64,000 nucleotides of DNA from assembly GCF_017104715.1 (NCBI RefSeq), contig NZ_JAAGPI010000013.1, positions 156,948 to 220,947 on the forward strand, in the 5' to 3' direction. Under the pieces are notes generated by a model, which was given only the letters and a program-made list of their open reading frames with translations, was not told the DNA's origin and searched no databases. Below, one piece after another: positions 42,479-49,570 of this stretch (position 1 is the stretch's first letter; every line of letters starts with the position of its first letter). Origin of the DNA: Burkholderia sp. Ac-20365 (GTDB lineage Bacteria; Pseudomonadota; Gammaproteobacteria; Burkholderiales; Burkholderiaceae). The position numbers were made by a program, and so were the translations under genes.

Positions 42479-44226
42479 ATATCGTGCAACAAAAGCTCAA
42501 ACAACTCAGCGAACTGCGCAGCCAGCGCTGGCTTGCACCCGACGACATGCGCTCGTTCGCACATCGTCAGCGCTTGCAGCAAATGGGTTTGCGCCGCGAA
42601 GAATTCATGTCGCGGCCGGTGATCGGCATCATCAATACGTGGAGCGACCTGTCGCCGTGTCACGCGCATCTGCGTGAGCGCGCGGAAGCCGTGAAGCGCG
42701 GCATTCTGCAGGCCGGCGGCATGCCGTTCGAACTGCCCGCGATGTCGCTTGGCGAAGTGATGGTCAAGCCGACCACCATGATCTACCGCAACTTCCTCGC
42801 GATGGAAACGGAAGAACTGCTGCGCTCGCTGCCCATCGACGGCGCGGTGTTGATGGGCGGTTGCGACAAGACCACGCCCGGCCTGCTGATGGGCGCGCTG
42901 TCCGCGGATCTGCCGTGCATCTTCGTGCCGGCAGGCCCGATGCTCAACGACCGTCATCGCGGCCAGGCGGTCGGCGCAGGCACGCATACCAAGAAGTTCT
43001 GGGACGAATACGTGGCGGGCAACATCGAACAGCCCGAATGGATTTCGCTCGAAGCGCGCATGACGCGCGCGCCCGGCACCTGCAACACGATGGGCACCGC
43101 CAGCACGATGACGTCGATTGTCGAGGCGATGGGCTTCACGCTGCCCGGCGCAACGAGCATTCCCGCGATGGATGCTTCGCACACGCGTATGTGTTCGACC
43201 AGCGGCGAGCGCATCGTCGGCATGGTGTGGGAAGACCTGAAGCCGAGCCGCTTCTTCAATCGCAAGTCGGTGGAGAACGGCATCGTCACGTATATGGCGC
43301 TGGGCGGCTCGACCAACGCCGCGATTCACACGATCGCGATTGCAGGCCGCGGCAACGTGCCGTTGACGCTCGACGATATCGCGCGTGTCGGCAAGAACGT
43401 TCCCGTGCTCGCCGACGTATTTCCGTCGGGCAAGCGCCTGATGGAAGACTTCTATTACGCAGGCGGTCTGCCCGCATTGCTGAGCGGCGTGAAGGAATAT
43501 CTGAAGCTCGATTGCGTGACCGTGACGGGCGAAACGCTCGGCGAGAACATCGCGCGTTTCGAAGCGGGCCAGCGTCCGCAAGGTGAAGACGCGATCCGCC
43601 CGCTGACCGATCCCGTCAGCGAACGCGGCGCGTTGGGCGTGCTGCGCGGCAATCTCGCGCCCGACGGCGCGGTCATCAAGCCGAGCGCAGCAAGCCCGCA
43701 TCTGATGAAGCATCGCGGCCGCGCGCTGGTGTTCGATTCGATTGCCGAGATGAACGCGAAGATTCACGCGCCCGATCTCGACGTCGATGCCAACACGGTG
43801 CTCGTGCTGCGCGGCGGCGGTCCGATCGGCGCGCCCGGCATGCCTGAGTGGGGCAATCTGCCGATTCCGAAAAAGCTGCTTGCGGCAGGCGTGCGCGACA
43901 TGGTCCGTATCTCCGATGCGCGCATGAGCGGCACGCACTACGGCACCTGCGTGCTGCACGTTGCGCCCGAAGCAGCGGCGGGCGGCCCACTTGCGCTGAT
44001 CCGCACGGGCGACATGATCGAACTCGACGTCGAAGCGGGACGCCTCGACGTGGTGCTGTCCGACGAAGAACTCGCGCGTCGTCGCGAAGACTGGCGTGCG
44101 CCGCCGGCGCCGCGCAAGCGCGGTTACATCCGTCTTTACATCGAGCGGGTTTCGCAAGCCGACAAGGGCTGCGACTTCGACTTCCTGACGGGCTTCGAAG
44201 AACCCGTCGAACCGTCGATTTTCTGA
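42475..44226 (+). CDS. IlvD/Edd-family dehydratase, probable 6-deoxy-6-sulfogluconate dehydratase
   Basis: A 583-residue Fe-S dehydratase of the sugar-acid branch of IlvD/Edd (arabinonate/xylonate type). The three cluster cysteines are Cys62 (DLSPCHAHL), Cys130 (LMGGCDKTTP) and Cys203 (PGTCNTMGTAST). The C-terminus has GGPIGAPGMPEWG and RISDARMSGT. It should convert sulfogluconate to 2-keto-3,6-dideoxy-6-sulfogluconate. I place the start at GTG 42475 because of the GTGA overlap with the exporter gene, a pattern repeated one gene earlier; a second GTG at 42484 and ATG 42549 are possible. No start has a strong Shine-Dalgarno. Confidence 0.86.
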   Translation: MNIVQQKLKQLSELRSQRWLAPDDMRSFAHRQRLQQMGLRREEFMSRPVIGIINTWSDLSPCHAHLRERAEAVKRGILQAGGMPFELPAMSLGEVMVKPTTMIYRNFLAMETEELLRSLPIDGAVLMGGCDKTTPGLLMGALSADLPCIFVPAGPMLNDRHRGQAVGAGTHTKKFWDEYVAGNIEQPEWISLEARMTRAPGTCNTMGTASTMTSIVEAMGFTLPGATSIPAMDASHTRMCSTSGERIVGMVWEDLKPSRFFNRKSVENGIVTYMALGGSTNAAIHTIAIAGRGNVPLTLDDIARVGKNVPVLADVFPSGKRLMEDFYYAGGLPALLSGVKEYLKLDCVTVTGETLGENIARFEAGQRPQGEDAIRPLTDPVSERGALGVLRGNLAPDGAVIKPSAASPHLMKHRGRALVFDSIAEMNAKIHAPDLDVDANTVLVLRGGGPIGAPGMPEWGNLPIPKKLLAAGVRDMVRISDARMSGTHYGTCVLHVAPEAAAGGPLALIRTGDMIELDVEAGRLDVVLSDEELARRREDWRAPPAPRKRGYIRLYIERVSQADKGCDFDFLTGFEEPVEPSIF

Positions 44227-44243
44227 ACACAGGACACAACACA

Positions 44244-45077
44244 ATGGCCAACAGGATCAAACAGGACCCGACGCGCAATGCGTTCCGCGACGCACTGAAA
44301 CACAAGGACGGCAGCACGATGCGCGCGAAGCCGCTCGGCACGTGGTTGATGTCGGGCTCGGCGGCATCGGCGGAAGCATTCGGGCATGCCGGTTTCGACT
44401 GGCTGGTGATCGACATGGAACACGCACCGCTCGAATTCACGGACGTGCTGCACATGCTGCAAGCCGTCGAGTGCGGCGGCGCGGCGCCTGTCGTGCGTAT
44501 TGCGCGCAATGACGCAACCCTTGCCAAGCGCGCGTTGGATATGGGCGCGCCGACGTTGATGTTCCCGTACGTGCAAAGCCCGGAAGAAGCACGTGCAGCC
44601 GTTGCATCGACCAAGTTCCCGCCGCTCGGAACGCGCGGTTTCGCGGCGATGCATCGCGCGAGCCGTTATGGCACATGGAGCGAATTCGGCACGCGCGCCA
44701 ACGAAGCGACTGCTTGCATCGTGCAACTCGAAACGCCGGAAGCTGTTGCGCAACTCGAAGCGATTGCGGCCGTGCCGGGGGTCGATGCGCTCTTCGTCGG
44801 GCCGGGCGATCTGTCGGCGGCGATGGGCAAGATCGGCAATCTTGCTGACCCGGAAGTGCGTGCCGCGCTCGCCGATTGCGCGCGACGCGCGAACGCGATC
44901 GGCATGCCGATTGGCATTGTCGGACCGACGCCCGCGATGGTGCGCGAGTTCGTCGAAATGGGCTACGACTACGTGGCCATTGCGTCCGACATGGGCATGA
45001 TGATGCGCCAGGCCAATGCGTTTATCGCCGAACTCGATCAGGTGAAGGCGAACGCGAATGCGGGCGGGCCGTACTGA
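44244..45077 (+). CDS. HpcH/HpaI-family class II aldolase, probable KDSG aldolase
   Basis: A 277-residue metal-dependent aldolase. FDWLVIDMEHAP (catalytic base His60), APVVRIARND (Arg85 region, pyruvate carboxylate), VQLETPEAVAQ (metal Glu) and VDALFVGPGDLSAAMG are the family landmarks of HpaI/GarL. It should split 2-keto-3,6-dideoxy-6-sulfogluconate to pyruvate and sulfolactaldehyde. The N-terminus is some 25 residues longer than HpaI. AGGA precedes the ATG; the mutarotase gene starts two bases after its stop. Confidence 0.85.
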   Translation: MANRIKQDPTRNAFRDALKHKDGSTMRAKPLGTWLMSGSAASAEAFGHAGFDWLVIDMEHAPLEFTDVLHMLQAVECGGAAPVVRIARNDATLAKRALDMGAPTLMFPYVQSPEEARAAVASTKFPPLGTRGFAAMHRASRYGTWSEFGTRANEATACIVQLETPEAVAQLEAIAAVPGVDALFVGPGDLSAAMGKIGNLADPEVRAALADCARRANAIGMPIGIVGPTPAMVREFVEMGYDYVAIASDMGMMMRQANAFIAELDQVKANANAGGPY

Positions 45078-45079
45078 TC

Positions 45080-45973
45080 ATGTCGAGTGCACCGGAACTG
45101 TTCTCGCTGGGTAACGACGCGTGGCAGGTGCGCGTTGCGCCGTCGCTGGGCGGCGCGATCGTCGATGCGCGCTGGCGTGGCCGCGACGTATTGCGGCCGA
45201 CGCCCGTCGCGGAACTCGAAGCGCGCAACGTCCGCAAGACGGCGTGCTATCCGCTCGTGCCGTTTTCGAATCGCATCGCGTTCGGCGTGTTCAGATTCGG
45301 CGATTCGCGCTACACGTTGGCGAAGAATCTTGCTGGAATGTCGCATGCGATTCACGGCGTCGGGTTCCAGCGGGCGTGGTCCGTGCGGGAAAGCAGTGCG
45401 AACGCTATCGATATGCGACTGGCGCACACGCCGGATGAGAACTGGCCGTTCGCGTTCGAAGCGCAGCAGCGTGTCGCAATCGACGGCGATCAGTTGACGC
45501 TGCATATGCGCGTCATCAACACCGATTCACGCACAGCGCCTTGTGGCGTGGGCTGGCATCCGTTCTTTCCACTCGATACGTCTGAAGGCGCAACGCGTTT
45601 GCAATCGGAGTTCGCATCGATGCTGGTCAGCGACGCAAACGACCTGCCGTGCGCGAGCACGAAGCCACCGCAATTCAGCGCACTGGATGAAACAGTCGTC
45701 GATAACTGCTTCACCGGCTGGAGCCGAAGCGCGCATATCGACACGCCGCACCATCGGATCGCAATCGAAGCGAGCGATGCGTTGCGCTGCGCAGTTGTTT
45801 TTCGTCCCACAGGCCAGCCATTTTTCGCATTCGAGCCTGTCAGTCACGCGAACAATGCGCTCAACGGCAACGAGCCACCCATGCATGTGCTCTCGCATGG
45901 CGAAGCACTCGAAGCAAGCGTCGCCATGTCGATGCAAACGCTGAACACAGAATCACTCAGGAGCGAGTCATGA
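45080..45973 (+). CDS. Aldose 1-epimerase-like protein, probable SQ mutarotase
   Basis: A 297-residue galactose mutarotase-fold protein: CYPLVPFSNRIAFGVF, SHAIHGVGFQRAW (His), APCGVGWHPFFPL (His) and FAFEPVSHANNALN with the catalytic Glu. It resembles E. coli YihR, the mutarotase of the SQ cluster. The sulfoquinovosidase releases the alpha-anomer, and the dehydrogenase is likely to use one anomer, so a mutarotase speeds flux. Overlaps the SDR start as ATGA. Confidence 0.86.
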   Translation: MSSAPELFSLGNDAWQVRVAPSLGGAIVDARWRGRDVLRPTPVAELEARNVRKTACYPLVPFSNRIAFGVFRFGDSRYTLAKNLAGMSHAIHGVGFQRAWSVRESSANAIDMRLAHTPDENWPFAFEAQQRVAIDGDQLTLHMRVINTDSRTAPCGVGWHPFFPLDTSEGATRLQSEFASMLVSDANDLPCASTKPPQFSALDETVVDNCFTGWSRSAHIDTPHHRIAIEASDALRCAVVFRPTGQPFFAFEPVSHANNALNGNEPPMHVLSHGEALEASVAMSMQTLNTESLRSES

Positions 45974-46779
45974 ATTCAAACCGTCCGTTGTATCCGGCGC
46001 TGGCTGGGCAAGTCGCGTTCGTATCGGGCGGCGCATCGGGCATCGGCGAAGCGATGGTCGAAGCGTTCTGGGAGCAGGGCGCGCAAGTTGCGTTTTGCGA
46101 TCTCGACGACGAGGCCGGCAACGCGCTGTGCGAGCGGCTTGGCGGGGCGGGTGGCGACGCGTCGTCGGTCAGGCGTGTACGGCCCTGGTTCGCGCGCTGC
46201 GACGTGCGCGATATCGACGCGTATCGCCAGGTACTCGACGATGCGGCGCATGCACTCGGACCGATCCGCACGCTCGTGAACAACGCAGGCCGCGACACGC
46301 GCCACGCGCTCGATGATCTGTCGGTCGAGATGTGGAACGAGATGCTTGCCGTCAATCTGACGCATCACGTGTTCGCGACGCAACGCGTTGCACCTGGCAT
46401 GCGTGCAGCGGGCGGTGGCTCGATCATCAATCTCGGCTCGATTTCCTGGCTGCGCGGGCGCCCGAACCTGATCGGCTATACGGCTTCGAAGGCGGCGATC
46501 TCGGGCATCACGCGCACCCTGGCGCGTGAACTCGGCGACGGTGGCATTCGCGTCAACGCAGTGCTGCCTGGCGCAGTCGTCACGCCGCGACAGACTGCTC
46601 TGTGGCGCGACCCCGCCGCCGATCAGCAGTTTATCGATCTGCAATGTCTGAAGTTCCGCGTCGAACCCGCGCATATCGCGGATTCGGTGCTGTTTCTCGC
46701 GAGTCCGCAAGCGGCGGCGATCACGGGCCAGAACCTGATCGTCGATGCCGGACTCGCGCAGGTGTCGGTCGTCGGATAG
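45970..46779 (+). CDS. SDR-family dehydrogenase, probable NAD+-dependent sulfoquinovose 1-dehydrogenase
   Basis: Classical SDR of 269 residues: cofactor motif SGGASGIG, FCDLDDEAG with the acidic residue that favours NAD+, LVNNAGRD, and the catalytic Ser in NLGSIS thirteen residues before Tyr in YTASK. In the pathway of P. putida SQ1 an NAD-dependent SDR oxidises SQ to sulfogluconolactone, and this is the only such candidate in the cluster. ATGA overlap with the mutarotase gene shows coupling. Confidence 0.86.
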   Translation: MNSNRPLYPALAGQVAFVSGGASGIGEAMVEAFWEQGAQVAFCDLDDEAGNALCERLGGAGGDASSVRRVRPWFARCDVRDIDAYRQVLDDAAHALGPIRTLVNNAGRDTRHALDDLSVEMWNEMLAVNLTHHVFATQRVAPGMRAAGGGSIINLGSISWLRGRPNLIGYTASKAAISGITRTLARELGDGGIRVNAVLPGAVVTPRQTALWRDPAADQQFIDLQCLKFRVEPAHIADSVLFLASPQAAAITGQNLIVDAGLAQVSVVG

Positions 46780-46849
46780 ACGGGCGGCGGCCGCTCTCGC
46801 GTCATCACTAGAAGAACCACTAAAACCAAAGGAATCTGGAGACTTTCTG

Positions 46850-47962
46850 ATGCTTCACACGAAAAAGTGCCTGAAAAAGGGCGCGTGGGCGCGCTCGTGC
46901 CTGCGAAACGGCGTAGCGGCTGCGGCTTTGGCAGCAGTGGGACATTCTGCTGCATGGGCGCAATCGACGCTCACGCTGTACGGCATCGTCGATTCGGCCG
47001 TGCAGTACGGCAAGTTCAACGATACCGTCGGCGCAACGGCGATGGCTGCGAGCGGCAATCTGCAGGCGTCGCGTTTTGGTTTTAGAGGAAGCGAGGACCT
47101 GGGCGGCGGGTATCGCGCGAACTTCCAGCTGGAAACCGGCTTTAACACCTATACGGGCGTGGGCGGCGGTTCGACGATGTTCAATCGTGGCGCGTCTGTC
47201 GGGCTGTCGAGCACGACGTATGGCAGCGTCGACGCGGGCTTCATGTATCTGCCCATCTACTGGGTGTTTCTCGCATCGGACGTCGCGACCTACGGTCTGT
47301 CGAATCCCGCCGCGATCATGTCGCTTGAACATACGACGACGCTCGGCAAGTCGGGCACGGGAGGCTTCTATCCGAATGCGGTGCGTTATCGCACGCCGAA
47401 CTTCAATGGCCTGACGAGTGAAATCGGCTATTCGTTCGGCGCGCAGAACGCATCGGGCCAGACCGCCGACGGACGCAACATCGGCATGAACGTGATGTAC
47501 CAGCGCTTCGGCATGATGCTCGGCTATGGCTTCAACCGCTACCAGTATTACGCGAACACGGGCACGCTGACGGCGTCGTCGCAACTGACGCACGTGGTCG
47601 CCGCGACCTATGGTTACAGCGGCAATTTCATCGGCGCGAACTATATCTACTCGAAACGCACTGACGCGACCAACTGGTTTGCATCGGCGTTTCTCGTCAA
47701 CGCGAAGATTCCGGCCGGCCCGGGCGATATCGAACTGGGCGTCGCGCGACGCATCGAGAACGCCGACGCACGCGCGATGGCGTACAACGCGGGCTACGTG
47801 TACTTCCTGTCGAAGCGCACGCAGCTCTATGGCTATGCATCGATGATTTCGAACAACAGCCATTCGACCCAGGGCTTCGCGCTGCTCAATTCCACCTATG
47901 CAACGGTGACGCCGGGCTTCGACCCATGGGCAGTCACGGTGGGCTTGCGCACTTCGTTCTGA
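46850..47962 (+). CDS. Gram-negative porin in the sulfoquinovose operon
   Basis: A 370-residue trimeric-type porin: long signal peptide ending in AAWA, then QSTLTLYGIVDSAVQYG, FRGSEDLGGGYRANFQLETGF, FNRGASVGLSSTTYGSVDAG, and the terminal VTVGLRTSF with C-terminal Phe. CTGGAG precedes the ATG at 46850; the ATG at 46745 lies inside the SDR gene and gives no signal peptide. The pore loop segment GFMYLPIYWVFLASDVA differs from the porin at 29.9 kb. Within the operon it is presumably a dedicated entry pore for the anionic sulfoglycoside. Confidence 0.88.
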   Translation: MLHTKKCLKKGAWARSCLRNGVAAAALAAVGHSAAWAQSTLTLYGIVDSAVQYGKFNDTVGATAMAASGNLQASRFGFRGSEDLGGGYRANFQLETGFNTYTGVGGGSTMFNRGASVGLSSTTYGSVDAGFMYLPIYWVFLASDVATYGLSNPAAIMSLEHTTTLGKSGTGGFYPNAVRYRTPNFNGLTSEIGYSFGAQNASGQTADGRNIGMNVMYQRFGMMLGYGFNRYQYYANTGTLTASSQLTHVVAATYGYSGNFIGANYIYSKRTDATNWFASAFLVNAKIPAGPGDIELGVARRIENADARAMAYNAGYVYFLSKRTQLYGYASMISNNSHSTQGFALLNSTYATVTPGFDPWAVTVGLRTSF

Positions 47963-48013
47963 TCATCCCTGCGTGTGCGGACTCGCACACGCCTTTCCAC
48001 TGAAGGAGATTCC

Positions 48014-49126
48014 ATGACAGAGCCTTTGAGATACGGCGTGATCGGCGCCGGCATGATGGGACAGGAGCATCTTCGCAATATCGCGCTGCTGCCGAACGCG
48101 ACTGTCACGGCGCTGGCGGATCCGCATGCGGAGTCGATTGCCTCGGCGACGAAGACCCTGGGACGCGACGTGCAGGTATTCGCCGATCATCGCGATCTGC
48201 TGAAAAGCAACGCATGCGACGTGCTCGTAGTCGCGACGCCGAACGACACACACCGCGCCGTTCTCGAAGACATTCTCAGCGCGCCGACGGCGTATCCGAC
48301 GCTGATCGAAAAGCCGCTCTGCACGACGATCGCGGATTGCCGGCAGCTGGCTGAAGCGGCATCGGGCTACCGTGCGCCGCTCTGGGTGGGGATGGAATAC
48401 CGCTATATGCCGCCGCTCACGGCCATGATCGACGAGATCAATAACGGTCAGATTGGCGCACTGAAAATGTTCTCGATTCGCGAACATCGCCATCCGTTTC
48501 TCACGAAGGTCGGCAACTGGAATCGCTTCGCTGCGCGCACGGGCGGAACGCTGGTCGAGAAGTGCTGCCACTTCTTCGATCTGATGCGTCTGATCGTCGA
48601 CGACGAGGCGGTGCGCGTGTTCGCTTCGGGTGCCGCCGATGTCAATCATCGCGACGAAAGTTATGACGGCAAGGTGCCCGACATGATCGACAACGCGTAT
48701 GTGGTTGTCGAATTCAAAAGCGGGCGCCGCGCGAGTCTCGATCTTTGCATGTTCGCGGATGGTGCGTACTGGCAGGAAGAGTTCTCGGCGGTAGGCGACA
48801 AGGGCAAGGTGGAGTGCTACGTGCCGGGCGCCGGCAAGCATTGGCCGGGGCGCGGCGAGCGTCAGGCTGAACTCGTTGTCAGCCCGCGTGATCCGAAAGG
48901 ACCCGTGCGGCGAACCGTCGAAGTTGATGAGAAGCTGCTGAGCCTCGGCGCGCATCACGGATCGACGTATTTCGAGCATCTTGGTTTCCAGCAAGCGGTG
49001 CTTGAAGGTGCGCCGGTCAAGGTCACGGTGGAAGATGGGTTGAAGGCTGTCGTGATTGGTCTCGCAGCGGAGCAGTCGATCAGGGAAAAACGGGCAGTGG
49101 AGATCGACGGTTTGCGGCTTCATTGA
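48014..49126 (+). CDS. Gfo/Idh/MocA-family oxidoreductase, possible NAD-dependent sulfoquinovosidase
   Basis: A 370-residue protein. The Rossmann motif YGVIGAGMMGQEHLRNI is at the N-terminus, EKPLC has Lys100 at the family's active-site position, and VEKCCHFFDLMRLI (Lys183, His186, Asp189) is the catalytic HxxD-type element. Most members are sugar dehydrogenases. One recently described family, GH188 (SqgA), uses this fold with bound NAD+ to hydrolyse SQ glycosides by transient oxidation at C3. This protein is the last gene of a complete SQ operon, so that role is a serious option; a plain dehydrogenase or epimerase for a related sugar is the alternative. GAAGGAG precedes the ATG. Confidence 0.82.
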   Translation: MTEPLRYGVIGAGMMGQEHLRNIALLPNATVTALADPHAESIASATKTLGRDVQVFADHRDLLKSNACDVLVVATPNDTHRAVLEDILSAPTAYPTLIEKPLCTTIADCRQLAEAASGYRAPLWVGMEYRYMPPLTAMIDEINNGQIGALKMFSIREHRHPFLTKVGNWNRFAARTGGTLVEKCCHFFDLMRLIVDDEAVRVFASGAADVNHRDESYDGKVPDMIDNAYVVVEFKSGRRASLDLCMFADGAYWQEEFSAVGDKGKVECYVPGAGKHWPGRGERQAELVVSPRDPKGPVRRTVEVDEKLLSLGAHHGSTYFEHLGFQQAVLEGAPVKVTVEDGLKAVVIGLAAEQSIREKRAVEIDGLRLH

Positions 49127-49149
49127 CGGATAGTCCGCAATGAAAATGG

Positions 49150-49178
49150 CGCTCCTGACATATATGGCGTCAGGAGCG
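49150..49178 (+). terminator. Terminator of the sulfoquinovose operon
   Basis: CGCTCCTGAC and GTCAGGAGCG form a perfect 10-bp stem with a 9-nt loop, 24 nt past the Gfo/Idh stop. A T-rich but interrupted stretch follows. Confidence 0.7.
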
Positions 49179-49223
49179 TGATTCTTGTATTCTTACTGAC
49201 GTAATTCGGGCTAATTTGTTCAC

Positions 49224-49237
49224 GGCAATCGTTTGCC
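49224..49237. promoter_or_regulatory. LacI-family-type palindrome, copy 1
   Basis: GGCAATCGTTTGCC differs by one base from a perfect palindrome and from copy 2. Its GCAANCGTTTGC core is the classic form of PurR/LacI-family operators. Confidence 0.5.
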
Positions 49238-49374
49238 CTGTATTAAATGTGGTGAATAGACCAAGGCATTCCTTTAATGATCGAGTGCATCTTGTCGGCA
49301 GTCGCTGGCTACATTTTCTCTCGCGCTCATACGCACAACAGCATGACGTGACGCGCTTTTGCATCACTTTTCAT

Positions 49375-49388
49375 GGCAAACGTTTGCC
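49375..49388. promoter_or_regulatory. LacI-family-type palindrome, copy 2
   Basis: GGCAAACGTTTGCC is a perfect 14-bp palindrome 151 bp from copy 1. Two spaced copies suggest looping by a LacI-family repressor ahead of the siaA-like gene. The regulator is not identified; the window's own LacI protein appears to use a different sequence. Confidence 0.55.
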
Positions 49389-49500
49389 GGTGTGCATATC
49401 GCGTTGATTACGGGAAAAGAGTGGCTCTTTTCTAATTGTCATAGCGCCATTTGCATAAAGAATTCGGGCAATTCCGTCGCTAATTGTCTAAAGAAAATAT

Positions 49501-49528
49501 TCTCTGTCACATAAAGTACACAGAGAAA
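49501..49528. promoter_or_regulatory. Inverted repeat before the siaA-like gene
   Basis: TTCTCTGT-12 nt-ACAGAGAA, a perfect 8-bp-arm inverted repeat 43 nt before the start codon. It could be an operator or a 5' leader hairpin. Confidence 0.4.
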
Positions 49529-49570
49529 CATTAGCGTGCAGGGTTTCTCCATACACCGGCCCGCTTCGCC

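Larger units (their letters stand above)
49127..49570. other. AT-richer gap between the SQ operon and the Sia-like module
   Basis: This 444-nt region is visibly poorer in G+C than its surroundings. It holds a terminator hairpin at 49150-49178, two near-identical 14-bp palindromes at 49224 and 49375, and an inverted repeat at 49501-49528 shortly before the siaA-like start. I see no coding sequence. Confidence 0.7.

Noticed and set aside
49224..49388. Assigning the GGCAAACGTTTGCC pair to the SQ-operon LacI protein
   Set aside because: The SQ cluster already has two exact copies of a different palindrome beside that regulator; sharing both sequences is less likely.
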